Shown: positions 9,207 to 17,354 of the stretch, in pieces
Layout of the letters: the number at the start of each line of letters is the position of its first letter
Numbering within the stretch: position 1 is the stretch's first letter
Source of the DNA: Variovorax fucosicus
GTDB lineage: Bacteria; Pseudomonadota; Gammaproteobacteria; Burkholderiales; Burkholderiaceae_C
Direction: 5' to 3'
DNA length: 64,000 nt
NCBI RefSeq assembly: GCF_030316825.1
Contig: NZ_JASZYU010000003.1
Span: 186,001 to 250,000, forward strand
Program-made: the position numbers and the translations under genes
The notes under the pieces: model-generated
What the model was told of the DNA's origin: nothing
Database searches by the model: none
Seen by the model: only the letters and a program-made list of their open reading frames with translations

Positions 9207-9578
9207 TCATCCTTGCGCGAGCGCAATCCGGGCCATCAGATCGATCAGTTCCGGCTCTTCGCCCACCGCCTTGCGCAGCGAGAAATCGACCGCCGGGTGT
9301 GCAGTGCGAAGCTGCTCCAGCAACAGCGGCAGGTCTTCGCGCAGATGCTTGCCCATGCCGAGAAACAGCGGCACCACGCGCACGCTGCGTGCGCCGCCGG
9401 CCACCATCTGTGCAGCGGCCGTCGGCAGGTCGGGCTCGACCAGCTCGAGGTAGGCGCAGGCCACCTGGGCTGCCGGGTCGCGCTCGCCAATCCTGCGCGC
9501 GACGGCTTCGACCGGCTCGCGCCAGCGCACGTCGCGCGAGCCGTGCGCAAACAGCAGGATGCCGCGCTCGCCCCCCAT
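9207..9578 (-). CDS. CbiX/SirB-like chelatase, short form
   Basis: A 123-aa single-domain protein of the CbiX family (sirohydrochlorin cobalto- or ferrochelatase). It begins MGGERGILLFAHGSRD; the 'HGSRD' histidine is the metal/tetrapyrrole site of the family, and a second conserved segment is 'VVPLFLGMGKHLREDLP'. Small CbiX proteins are known to act as homodimers. The start lies only 2 bp after the lptG stop, so it is translated from the same message, and a CysB-like regulator follows. Siroheme is the cofactor of sulfite and nitrite reductases, so ferrochelatase activity for siroheme is the likeliest role; cobalt use cannot be excluded. Confidence 0.82.
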   Translation of the reverse strand: MGGERGILLFAHGSRDVRWREPVEAVARRIGERDPAAQVACAYLELVEPDLPTAAAQMVAGGARSVRVVPLFLGMGKHLREDLPLLLEQLRTAHPAVDFSLRKAVGEEPELIDLMARIALAQG

Positions 9579-9580
9579 CG

Positions 9581-10690
9581 CTAGCGTCTCAACACCAGCC
9601 AGCTGAAGGCTGCCAGCGACATCACCGAATAGATCATCCCCGGCGCCGCCGCCGTGATCCACGGCGACCAGGTGCGCAGGTTGCCGATGTAGCCGAACAC
9701 GTTGTTGAGCAGGAAGAAGCTGATGCCGATCAACACGCCGCCGAACACATAGCTGGTGATGCCGGCCTGCCGAAAGTGCAGGTAGGCGAAAGGCAGGGCG
9801 AGCACCACCATCACCAGGCAGGAGAGCGGGTAGAACACCTTGCGCCAGAACTCGATTTCGTAGCGCTGGGCCTTCTGGCCGTTGGCATCGAGGTGGCGGA
9901 TGTAGTCGAACAGGTCGAAGGTGCTCATGCGGTCGGGTTTCAGCAACGCAACCGACACCATTTCGCCGGTCAGCGAACTGGGCCAGCGCAGCCCGGCAAT
10001 CGTCGTGGTCTGCACATGCGCCTTGTCGGCATTGCGGGTTTCGTATTGCTGGCGTTCGACCCCATAGAGCATCCACGTGCCACTGCCTTCGATCACCGCG
10101 AACTCGGCCGAGGTTTGCGAGGCGAGGAAGCCCTTGTCGTCGAATTCGAAGATGCGCGGATGTTTGAGCGTTCCGTCGCGATCCATCGACACCACATTCA
10201 CCGCATAGGAGTTGTCGCCCTGTTTCTCGCGCAGCCAGGCTCCGGTGTTGCCGCCCATGGCGTAGACACCCTGGTAACGCGCCTTGAGCAATTGCGCGGT
10301 GCGGTCGCTGAAGGGCGCCAGGTAGTCTCCGACCGCGAACGTGAGCACCACGAAGCCGGCTCCCAGCAGCAGCAGCGTGCGCAGCGCGCGCCAGGGCCCG
10401 AGCCCACTGGTGCGCAGGATGGTGTATTCGGAGCTCTGTGCGAGCCGCGCCATCACGAAGATGGTGCCGATGAGCACTGCGATGGGCAGCAACTCGTACA
10501 TGTGGCTGGGCACCAGCATGGTCACATAGAGCAGTGCCTGCGGCAGTCCGTAGCCGAGCGCGTTGGGCTTGTTGATTGCCTGCAGTTCGTCCACAAAGTC
10601 GAAAAAGAAGAACAAGCACAGAAAGCCGAGGGTCACGAAGGCCACGGACCTCAGCACTTCGCCATAGATCAGTCGTCGAATGGTTTTCAC
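9581..10690 (-). CDS. lptG: LPS export ABC transporter permease LptG
   Basis: One of the two inner-membrane permeases of the LptB2FG complex that extracts lipopolysaccharide and sends it along the Lpt bridge to the outer membrane. The 369-aa product has three N-terminal membrane helices ('VAFVTLGFLCLFFFFDFVDE'), a large periplasmic jelly-roll region (about residues 130-270) and three C-terminal helices, the standard LptG plan. It starts with GTG at 10690, overlapping the lptF stop by GTGA, so the two permeases are translationally coupled. cbiX follows after 2 bp. Confidence 0.93.
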   Translation of the reverse strand: MKTIRRLIYGEVLRSVAFVTLGFLCLFFFFDFVDELQAINKPNALGYGLPQALLYVTMLVPSHMYELLPIAVLIGTIFVMARLAQSSEYTILRTSGLGPWRALRTLLLLGAGFVVLTFAVGDYLAPFSDRTAQLLKARYQGVYAMGGNTGAWLREKQGDNSYAVNVVSMDRDGTLKHPRIFEFDDKGFLASQTSAEFAVIEGSGTWMLYGVERQQYETRNADKAHVQTTTIAGLRWPSSLTGEMVSVALLKPDRMSTFDLFDYIRHLDANGQKAQRYEIEFWRKVFYPLSCLVMVVLALPFAYLHFRQAGITSYVFGGVLIGISFFLLNNVFGYIGNLRTWSPWITAAAPGMIYSVMSLAAFSWLVLRR

Positions 10691-11790
10691 GCGGTCGGTA
10701 TGGATGCGGGGGCAGGGCGCGGCGCCCTCAGACCCCAGTTGTTGTGGCGTTTGGCAAGCCAGAGCAGCGCCAGCACGAACACGCCGCCGTGCAGCATCAG
10801 CAGGAAGATGCTGGCGCTGACGCGGCCCGACCCGACCCAGCCCTGGCCGAGATTGAGCATGTTGTAGTAGATGACGAACGCGAACAACGCAAACAGCAGG
10901 TTGCCGCTGCGACCGACACGCGGGTTGACGCTCGACACGCCGAGCGCCAGCAGCACGAAGTTGATGGCCGCCAGCAGCATGCCAATGCGCCAGGCGAGTT
11001 CGGCGCGAAAGACCGGCGTCGGGTTGGCCAGCAGCGCCATCGTGGTGCGCGCGCGCGCCGGCGTGTTGTCGGCCGAGGCTGCCACGTTGCTGCCGGTCTT
11101 GGCGCCGTAGGTGTCGAACTCGCTGATCTTCAGTCCGGTCTTGTCGAGCGGGCGCTCGAGCCGCTGGCCGTTGCTCAGCATCAGGTAGCGGGTGTCGTTG
11201 ATCGATTCAACCTTGCCGCTGCGGGCCGATGTGATGATCTGGCGGTTGCGTTCGATCGAAGAAATGAACACGTTCGACGCAACGGTTCCGTTGGCCGTGT
11301 CCTTGTCGATGAAGAACACCCGGTTGCGGCCGGACGACTCCTGGAACTCGCCGGGCGCCACGCGGTCGATGTCGCCGCGCCGCTCGTACTGGTCGCGCAT
11401 GCCCTGCGTCTGCGAGTTGGCCCACGGCCAGCCCACCAGCGACAACACCGCGATCAGCAGCAGCACCGGCCAGGCAAAGCGGAACAACGGCTGGATGAAA
11501 TCGGTCAAGCCGCGACCGCTGGAGAACCAGATGATCATTTCGCTGTCGCGGTACATGCGCGACAGGGTGCCGACGATGGAGACGAACAGGCTCAGGCTCA
11601 GGATGGTCGGCATGTAGCCGAGCACCGTATAGGTCATCACGAGAAACACTTCAGCCGGATCGACGCTACCCTTGGCCGCCAGGCCCAGGGTGCGGATCAG
11701 CATCATCGTCATCACGATCGTGACCAGAACCACCAGGGTGGCTCCGAAGCTGCGGGACAGCTCCTTGCGTAGGGAGGAATGGAATAACAT
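10687..11790 (-). CDS. lptF: LPS export ABC transporter permease LptF
   Basis: Partner permease of LptG in the LptB2FG lipopolysaccharide extractor. The 367-aa product starts [19 protein letters not shown], has six predicted membrane helices split three and three around a periplasmic domain, and matches the YjgP/YjgQ family. It is the first gene of the minus-strand run lptF-lptG-cbiX-regulator-aminotransferase and is divergent from pepA across only 20 bp, an arrangement common in proteobacteria. LptF uses ATP, then GTGA overlap leads into lptG. Confidence 0.93.
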   Translation of the reverse strand: MLFHSSLRKELSRSFGATLVVLVTIVMTMMLIRTLGLAAKGSVDPAEVFLVMTYTVLGYMPTILSLSLFVSIVGTLSRMYRDSEMIIWFSSGRGLTDFIQPLFRFAWPVLLLIAVLSLVGWPWANSQTQGMRDQYERRGDIDRVAPGEFQESSGRNRVFFIDKDTANGTVASNVFISSIERNRQIITSARSGKVESINDTRYLMLSNGQRLERPLDKTGLKISEFDTYGAKTGSNVAASADNTPARARTTMALLANPTPVFRAELAWRIGMLLAAINFVLLALGVSSVNPRVGRSGNLLFALFAFVIYYNMLNLGQGWVGSGRVSASIFLLMLHGGVFVLALLWLAKRHNNWGLRAPRPAPASIPTA

Positions 11791-11810
11791 CGTCGGGGAA
11801 AAGAAGGATT

Positions 11811-13298
11811 ATGGACTTTCAACTCAAGACCCTCTCCCTGGCCCAGGCCGCGACCGAAAAGACCGACGCACTGATCGTGCTTGCGGGCTCCGCTGACAAC
11901 AAGGCAGGCGGCCCGCTGGCCGAACTGATCGCCCAGGCCCGCAACGCCGGCGACCTTCCGGACAAGGCCGGCAAGCTGTTGCAGCTTTATCGTCCGGCGG
12001 GTATCGCCGCGCCGCGCGTGGTGCTGGTTTCGATCGGCGACGGAGCGGCAAGTGCGGTGCGTACCGCGGTCGGCGCCGGCGTTCAGGCCGTCAAGGGCAG
12101 CAATCCGAAGCGACTTGCCATCGTGTTCGCGCAGTCCGCCGACGCGGCCGCGTTGCGCCTCGCCGTGCTTGCCGCGGCAGACACCACGTATGTGTACACG
12201 ACGACCAAGCCCAAGGCGGAGGCACGCACGGTTCGCCATGTCACGCTGGGCGTGCCCGACGCGGCCACGCTGAACCCGGCTTTCCAGGAGGCCAAGGCCA
12301 CGGTGGCCGGCATCGAGTTCGCCAAGGAATGGGGCAATCGCCCCGCCAACCACGCCACGCCCACCTTGCTGGCCGAAGCCGCGAAAAGTCTTGCCGAAGT
12401 GCCGCACATCAAGTGCGAGGTGCTGGGCCCCAAGGAAGTGGCCAAGCTTGGCATGGGCTCTTTCGCCGCCGTGGCGCAGGGATCGTCCGAGCCGCTGCGC
12501 TTCATCGTGCTGCGCTACCAGGGCGGCGCCAAGGACGAGCCGCCCGTTGTGCTGGTCGGCAAGGGCATCACCTTCGATACCGGGGGGGTGTCGCTGAAAC
12601 CGGCGGCCGAAATGGACGAGATGAAGTTCGACATGTGCGGCGCGGCCAGCGTGCTGGGCGTCTTCCGCGCCCTCGGCGACTGCAGACCCGCGATCAACGT
12701 GGTCGGCCTGATTCCCTCGTGCGAGAACATGAACGACGGTGCTGCGCTCAAGCCGGGCGACGTCGTCACCAGCATGAGCGGCCAGACCATCGAGGTGCTC
12801 AACACCGATGCAGAAGGCCGCCTGATCCTGTGCGATGCACTGACCTACGCCAAGCGCTTCGCGCCGGCCGCAGTGATCGACATCGCGACGCTGACTGGCG
12901 CCTGTGTGGTGGCACTGGGTGGCGTGCGCAGCGGTTTGTTCTCGAGCGACGATGCGCTGGCCGCGGCGCTGGAGACGGCGGGCGAGCAATCGCAAGACCG
13001 CTGCTGGCGCATGCCGCTCGACGACGACTATGCAGAAGGCCTCAAGACGCATTTCGCCGACGTGGCCAACATCGCGGGCCGGGCTGGCGGCGCAATCACC
13101 GCAGCCAAGTTCCTGCAGCGTTTTGCGGGTGACTTCCCGTGGGCGCATCTGGACATTGCCGGCACGGCCTGGAAGAGCGGGGCGGCCAAGGGCTCGACCG
13201 GGCGGCCGGTGGGCCTGCTGCTGTCGTATCTGATGGCGCGCGCCGCAACTGGCTCAGCCGCAGCGCCCGCCAAGTCCGCCAGGCGCAAGACCCGGTAG
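11811..13298 (+). CDS. pepA: leucyl aminopeptidase (M17)
   Basis: Cytosolic zinc/manganese aminopeptidase of 495 aa that releases N-terminal residues and in some species also binds DNA in Xer recombination. The C-terminal catalytic half contains '[10 protein letters not shown]', 'MKFDMCGAA' and the M17 signature 'NTDAEGRL', holding the two-metal ligands; the N-terminal third is the variable domain. AAGGA precedes the ATG at good spacing. It is divergent from lptF and followed 16 bp later by holC, a gene pair conserved in many proteobacteria. Confidence 0.94.
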   Translation: MDFQLKTLSLAQAATEKTDALIVLAGSADNKAGGPLAELIAQARNAGDLPDKAGKLLQLYRPAGIAAPRVVLVSIGDGAASAVRTAVGAGVQAVKGSNPKRLAIVFAQSADAAALRLAVLAAADTTYVYTTTKPKAEARTVRHVTLGVPDAATLNPAFQEAKATVAGIEFAKEWGNRPANHATPTLLAEAAKSLAEVPHIKCEVLGPKEVAKLGMGSFAAVAQGSSEPLRFIVLRYQGGAKDEPPVVLVGKGITFDTGGVSLKPAAEMDEMKFDMCGAASVLGVFRALGDCRPAINVVGLIPSCENMNDGAALKPGDVVTSMSGQTIEVLNTDAEGRLILCDALTYAKRFAPAAVIDIATLTGACVVALGGVRSGLFSSDDALAAALETAGEQSQDRCWRMPLDDDYAEGLKTHFADVANIAGRAGGAITAAKFLQRFAGDFPWAHLDIAGTAWKSGAAKGSTGRPVGLLLSYLMARAATGSAAAPAKSARRKTR

Positions 13299-13314
13299 GC
13301 CGGCTGGCCGTCCC

Positions 13315-13752
13315 ATGACCGAGATCGACTTCCACTTCAACGCCGCCGACAAGGTGAGCCACACCTGCAGGCTGTTGCGCAAGGCGGTGGTGGTCAGCGG
13401 CGCGCGCGTCGTGGTCACGGCCGATGCCGCGACGCTCGATGCCGTCGACGCCGCGCTCTGGCAGTTTTCGGCCACCGACTTCATCGGCCATTGCCGCAGC
13501 GACGGCGAGCCGCAGATGCTTGCGCGGTCGCCGGTGGTGCTGGCCGCTTCGGACGCGGTCGGGTTGCCGCACCAGCAGGTGCTGGTGAACCTGGGCGAGG
13601 CCGTGCCGGCCGGTTTCGAGCGCTTCGAGCGACTGATCGAGGTCGTCACGGGGGAGGAGGCCGACCGCATGGCGGGCCGGGCGCGTTGGCGTCACTATGC
13701 CGAACGCGGCTACGCACTGAAGCGCCATGACCTGTCCGGAGGTGGCGCCTGA
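13315..13752 (+). CDS. holC: DNA polymerase III subunit chi
   Basis: Chi subunit (145 aa) of the clamp-loader complex; it pairs with psi and binds the C-terminal tip of SSB, linking replisome and single-stranded DNA. The sequence starts MTEIDFHFNAADKVSHTC and keeps the family pattern of an early 'F.F' strand, the middle 'LWQFSATDFIGHC' and 'VLVNLGEAVP'. It lies 16 bp after pepA, the usual partner gene. Its stop codon shares one base with the start of the next gene. Confidence 0.9.
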   Translation: MTEIDFHFNAADKVSHTCRLLRKAVVVSGARVVVTADAATLDAVDAALWQFSATDFIGHCRSDGEPQMLARSPVVLAASDAVGLPHQQVLVNLGEAVPAGFERFERLIEVVTGEEADRMAGRARWRHYAERGYALKRHDLSGGGA

Positions 13753-14183
13753 TGGTGAGCACGCTGCGCACGCCGCCCCGTTTTGTCCCCACGCTCACTG
13801 CCGTGGTCGAGTTGCCCGTGCCGCCGGCCGAGACGCCCGAGGCCGTGGCCGAAACAGAAGCCGTCGTGTCGCAGGCGGCTTTCCACAGCCCCGAGGAAGA
13901 GAAGGCCGCCATGGCGCCCGGGCTGACACTGTCGGATGCCGAGGCGTTCCGCTTCGAGGAGGGCCTGGTTCACCGTGTGTTGCAGCGGGTCGACCTTTCC
14001 CTCGAAGCCCGCATGACCGACACCGTGTCGGCCGCTGTCCAGCAGCAACTCGACAGCATGCTGCCGCGCCTGCGCGCTGAAATCGAAACGATTTTGCGGG
14101 AGCTCGTGGTCGAAGCATTGGCCCATGAACTTTCCGAAAACACAGGGTCTGCGACAGGATTGGGCCCTGAATCCTTCGGCTAA
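13752..14183 (+). CDS. unknown protein translationally coupled to holC
   Basis: A 143-aa acidic protein I do not recognise. Residues 1-60 are Pro/Ala/Glu-rich and probably disordered. Residues 65-135 look helical, with amphipathic stretches such as 'GLVHRVLQRVDLSLEARM' and 'MLPRLRAEIETILRELV', suggesting a coiled coil or protein-binding region. No signal peptide and no transmembrane segment. The TGATG overlap with holC indicates co-translation, so a replication-linked accessory role is conceivable but only by association. Codon use and GC resemble the neighbours, so it is likely a genuine, vertically inherited gene. Confidence 0.75.
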   Translation: MVSTLRTPPRFVPTLTAVVELPVPPAETPEAVAETEAVVSQAAFHSPEEEKAAMAPGLTLSDAEAFRFEEGLVHRVLQRVDLSLEARMTDTVSAAVQQQLDSMLPRLRAEIETILRELVVEALAHELSENTGSATGLGPESFG

Positions 14184-14314
14184 ACTCCGCGCCGGGTCGA
14201 TGCGCGAGGGCGCGGCGATGCGTGGCACGGCGCGGAATTTGCTCTGTTGTCTTGCCCGGATCAACCGACCGGTTTTTGTTGTTTATCTAATTCATCCATG
14301 TTCTGGAGGTTCCC

Positions 14315-15523
14315 ATGCAATTGAAATGGACTGCGGTCGCTTTGGCTGCTCTCACGCTTGTGGCTTGCGGCAAAAAAGAAGAAGCTGCCGCCCCTGCTGC
14401 CACGCCGGCGCCAACTGCTGCTGCACCCGCGCCCGCCGCACCTCCTGCCGATGCAATCGTCGTCAAGATCGGTCACGTGGGCCCCACCAGCGGCGCCATC
14501 GCCCACCTGGGCAAGGACAACGAACTCGGCGCCAAGATGGCCATCGAAGACCTGAACGCCAAGGGCGTGAAGATCGGCGACAAGGTTGCCAAGTTCGAAC
14601 TGCTGGCTGAAGACGACGCCGGCGACCCGAAGCAAGGCACCGCTGTGGCCCAGAAGCTGGTCGACAGCAAGGTCAACGGCGTGGTCGGTCACCTGAACTC
14701 CGGCACCACCATCCCGGCTTCCAAGCTGTACAGCGACGCTGGCATCCCCCAGATTTCGCCTTCGGCCACCAATCCCAAGTACACGCGCCAAGGCTTCAAG
14801 ACCACGTTCCGCGTGGTGGCTGACGACACGCAACTCGGCGGCACGCTGGGCAAGTACGCCGTCGAAACGCTGAAGGGCAAGAACATTGCCGTGATCGACG
14901 ACCGCACGGCCTACGGCCAGGGCGTTGCCGAAGAATTCGAGAAGGCCGCCAAGGCTGCCGGCGCCACCATCGTCGGCCACGAGTTCACGACCGACAAGGC
15001 CACCGACTTCAACGCCATCCTGACCAAGCTCAAGGGCGCCAAGCCCGACGTGCTGTTCTTCGGTGGCATGGACGCCGTTGCCGGCCCGATGCTCAAGCAG
15101 GTCAAGCAGCTGGGCATGAGCGTCAAGTTCATGGGCGGCGACGGCATGTGCACCGGCGAACTGGCCAAGCTGGCCGGCGATGCCGTGGGCGAAGAAATGG
15201 TCGTTTGTGCCGAAGCCGGCGGCGTTGACGGTGACTTCAAGGCACCGCTCGAAGCCTGGAAGACCAAGTTCAAGGAAAAGAACGGCGTCGAAGTGCAGAT
15301 CTATGCACCGTACGTCTATGACGCCGTGAACGTGATGGTCGCTGCGATGGAAAAGGCAGGCTCTTCGGATCCCGTCAAGTACCTGCCTGAAATCGGCAAG
15401 ATCCAATACAAGGGTCTGACCGGCCCGATCGCATTCGACGAAAAGGGCGACATCAAGAACGGCGCGCTGACCCTGTACACCTACAAGGCCGGCAAGCGCG
15501 AGCAACTCGCCGTGGTGCGCTGA
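14315..15523 (+). CDS. branched-chain amino-acid ABC transporter substrate-binding lipoprotein
   Basis: Periplasmic binding protein of the LivJ/LivK (peripla_BP_6) type, 402 aa. A lipoprotein signal peptide ends with LVAC, cysteine 18 being the lipidated residue; residues 24-46 form an Ala/Pro linker that holds the protein away from the membrane. The ligand domain follows with 'IGHVGPTSGAIAHLGKDN' and 'GVVGHLNSGTTIPAS'. GGAGG lies before the ATG. No permease or ATPase gene follows; a strong terminator ends the transcript, so this is a stand-alone, probably abundant binding protein. Codon use looks optimised for high expression. Confidence 0.92.
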   Translation: MQLKWTAVALAALTLVACGKKEEAAAPAATPAPTAAAPAPAAPPADAIVVKIGHVGPTSGAIAHLGKDNELGAKMAIEDLNAKGVKIGDKVAKFELLAEDDAGDPKQGTAVAQKLVDSKVNGVVGHLNSGTTIPASKLYSDAGIPQISPSATNPKYTRQGFKTTFRVVADDTQLGGTLGKYAVETLKGKNIAVIDDRTAYGQGVAEEFEKAAKAAGATIVGHEFTTDKATDFNAILTKLKGAKPDVLFFGGMDAVAGPMLKQVKQLGMSVKFMGGDGMCTGELAKLAGDAVGEEMVVCAEAGGVDGDFKAPLEAWKTKFKEKNGVEVQIYAPYVYDAVNVMVAAMEKAGSSDPVKYLPEIGKIQYKGLTGPIAFDEKGDIKNGALTLYTYKAGKREQLAVVR

Positions 15524-15552
15524 ACTGGTTCTTCGTTAATCAGTTTGAATTA

Positions 15553-15580
15553 AAAAAGGGCCTTCGGGCCCTTTTTCTTT
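15553..15580 (+). terminator. rho-independent terminator after the Liv-type binding protein
   Basis: A perfect 10-bp stem (15553-15562 with 15567-15576) and TTCG tetraloop, with the 3' arm ending in five T residues. It lies 29 bp after the stop codon. The A-rich 5' arm also makes it usable on the minus strand. Confidence 0.9.
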
Positions 15581-15667
15581 GCACACACCACTTGCAAATT
15601 CAGGTTTTTAGGCTCATTGTCGATACCGATAGTGGTTTCTCCATGGGTCTCCTAACCAAAGATCCTT

Positions 15668-15695
15668 AGGCCTGCTTCACGGCAGGCCTCTTTTT
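15668..15695 (+). terminator. second rho-independent terminator, 91 bp after the first
   Basis: An 8-bp stem (15668-15675 with 15682-15689), six-base loop and a CTTTTT tail. There is no ORF between it and the preceding terminator, so it is either a back-up terminator or the 3' end of an unannotated small RNA starting in 15581-15650. Confidence 0.75.
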
Positions 15696-15725
15696 GTCCG
15701 GGCAAGGAATGCGCCGCACAAAACA

Positions 15726-15751
15726 AAAACGGGCCCCGAGGGGCCCGTTTT
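15726..15751 (-). terminator. terminator of the tRNA-Ser gene
   Basis: An 11-bp GC-rich stem (15726-15736 with 15741-15751) with a CGAG loop; on the minus strand it ends in TTTT and the following bases are T-rich. It starts 9 bp beyond the tRNA 3' end. Confidence 0.85.
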
Positions 15752-15760
15752 ACTGATGGT

Positions 15761-15851
15761 TGGCGGAGCAGGCGGGATTCGAACCCGCGGAGGGCTATTA
15801 ACCCTCACACGCTTTCCAGGCGTGCGACTTAAACCACTCATCCACCGCTCC
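15761..15851 (-). tRNA. tRNA-Ser (anticodon GGA)
   Basis: A 91-nt class II tRNA read on the minus strand. The acceptor stem 15845-15851 pairs with the 3' arm, followed by discriminator G and a genomically encoded CCA at 15761-15763. The anticodon loop CTGGAAA gives anticodon GGA (serine codons UCC/UCU), the long variable arm is GAGGGTTAATAGCCCTC, and the T arm contains GGTTCGAATCC. The gene is intact, and a strong terminator follows. Confidence 0.97.
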
Positions 15852-15864
15852 GAAGCCCGCGATT

Positions 15865-16791
15865 CTAACCGGCTGCGGGGCCGGTTTTGCCGGCCTGCAC
15901 CATGCGCATGGCAGAGGCGATGAGGGCCGCGGTCTCGGTCATGTTGCTGGGGACGATCAGGGTGGTGGTGGCGTCGGCCGCCACCTTGCCGTAGGCATCG
16001 ACCGCGCGTTCGGCCACCTTCAGCTGCACGGCCTGTTCGCCGCCCGGCTCGCGAATGGCGGCTGCCACCCGCGAGATGGCGCCGGCGGTCGCATCGGCCA
16101 CCGCGGTGATGGCGGCGGCTTCGCCCTGGGCGTTGTTGATCTGCGCCTGCTTCTCGCCTTCGGAGCGCGCGATGAAGGCCTCGCGTTCGCCGGTGGCGAT
16201 GTTGATCTGCTCCTGGCGGCGTCCTTCCGACGCGGCGATCAGCGCGCGCTTCTCGCGCTCTGCCGTGATCTGGCGCTGCATCGCCTGCAGAATTTCCTTT
16301 GGCGGGGTCAAGTCCTTGATTTCGTAGCGCAACACTTTCACGCCCCAGTTCAGCGCGGCTTCGTCGATGGCCGCGACCACCTGCGCGTTGATGATGTCGC
16401 GCTCCTCGAAGGTCTTGTCGAGCTCGAGCTTGCCGATCACGCTGCGCAGCGAGGTCTGCGCGAGCTGCGTCACGGCCACGATGTAGTTCGACGAGCCGTA
16501 GCTCGCGCGCATCGGATCAGTCACCTGGAAATAGAGAATGCCGTCGACCTGCAACTGCGTGTTGTCGCGCGTGATGCAGATCTGGCTCGGCACGTCGAGC
16601 GGGATTTCCTTCAGGCTGTGCTTGTAGGCAACGCGGTCGACGAAGGGGATGAGGAAGTTGGCGCCCGGCGTCATCGTGCCGTTGTACTTGCCGAGGCGCT
16701 CGCGCACCCAGGCGTGTTGTTGCGGCACGATCTTGATCGTGAGCCACACGAAGATGACGGCGATGACGAGGATGGCGGCTGCGATTTCCAT
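15865..16791 (-). CDS. qmcA: SPFH/band 7 membrane protein (QmcA-like)
   Basis: Stomatin/prohibitin-type protein of 308 aa. One N-terminal membrane helix (residues 3-20) anchors a band 7 domain ('VPQQHAWVRERLGKYNGTM', 'ITRDNTQLQVDGILYFQVTD'), followed by an Ala/Glu/Gln-rich coiled coil ('ATGEREAFIARSEGEKQAQI') that drives ring oligomerisation. QmcA-type proteins organise membrane microdomains and can associate with the FtsH protease. It lies 27 bp downstream of an NfeD-family gene, the standard partner of this family, and is likely in the same operon. Confidence 0.92.
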   Translation of the reverse strand: MEIAAAILVIAVIFVWLTIKIVPQQHAWVRERLGKYNGTMTPGANFLIPFVDRVAYKHSLKEIPLDVPSQICITRDNTQLQVDGILYFQVTDPMRASYGSSNYIVAVTQLAQTSLRSVIGKLELDKTFEERDIINAQVVAAIDEAALNWGVKVLRYEIKDLTPPKEILQAMQRQITAEREKRALIAASEGRRQEQINIATGEREAFIARSEGEKQAQINNAQGEAAAITAVADATAGAISRVAAAIREPGGEQAVQLKVAERAVDAYGKVAADATTTLIVPSNMTETAALIASAMRMVQAGKTGPAAG

Positions 16792-16818
16792 GATGGGATC
16801 CTGTTGCGGTACGGTTGT

Positions 16819-17244
16819 TCAGATCTTGTCGACCACCAGGCGGCTGCCGGTGACTTCGGCCACGCGGTGCGCGCCGACGGAGGGCGTTGCACCAGCGCGT
16901 GGCACCACGGTCCATTGGGCGCCGCGATAGCGCACGCTGGCGGTGCCGTCGGCGTTCCAGGCGTCGACCTGAACCGTCTCGCCGATATCCAGGTTGACGT
17001 CGCGGTTCGCCTGCGAGGGTGGTTCCGCCGGCCGGGAACGCCGCACGAGATACCAGGCCAGCATGGCCCCCACGCCGACGACTGCCGCACACAGGAGCTG
17101 CACGGTCAGGCCTGCGCCCATGTGGGCCGCCAGCGCCGCGGCCACGAACCCCACGCCCAGAAGCAGCAGGTACACCGTGCCGGACAGCAATTCCAGCACG
17201 ACGGCCCCCGCCGCGATCAGCCACCAGATGGTGGAACTTGCCAT
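16819..17244 (-). CDS. NfeD-family membrane protein
   Basis: A 141-aa short NfeD protein with N-terminal hydrophobic helices (residues 6-25, 28-42 and 47-65) and a C-terminal OB-fold domain (about 80-141), where 'LDIGETVQVDAWNADGTASV' and 'GAQWTVVPRAG' are typical. Short NfeD proteins lack the protease domain and pair with SPFH proteins, with which they are thought to act in membrane quality control. The qmcA-like gene follows after 27 bp. The 110-bp gap upstream separates it from the divergent decarboxylase gene and should hold both promoters. Confidence 0.88.
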   Translation of the reverse strand: MASSTIWWLIAAGAVVLELLSGTVYLLLLGVGFVAAALAAHMGAGLTVQLLCAAVVGVGAMLAWYLVRRSRPAEPPSQANRDVNLDIGETVQVDAWNADGTASVRYRGAQWTVVPRAGATPSVGAHRVAEVTGSRLVVDKI

Positions 17245-17354
17245 GTCTACTCCTCGTTGGTCGTCAGTCCTGCATTTTGGGTCAAACCGCGCCGGTGACC
17301 TTCATGTGAATTCCGTACACTGCGCGGCTATTTGCCCTGTCCGGAGCCCTGCCC

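Noticed and set aside
14160..14186. Possible sigma-70 promoter (TTGGGC/TAAACT) before the Liv-type binding protein
   Set aside because: Spacer is only 15 bp and it overlaps the end of the previous gene; too weak to annotate.
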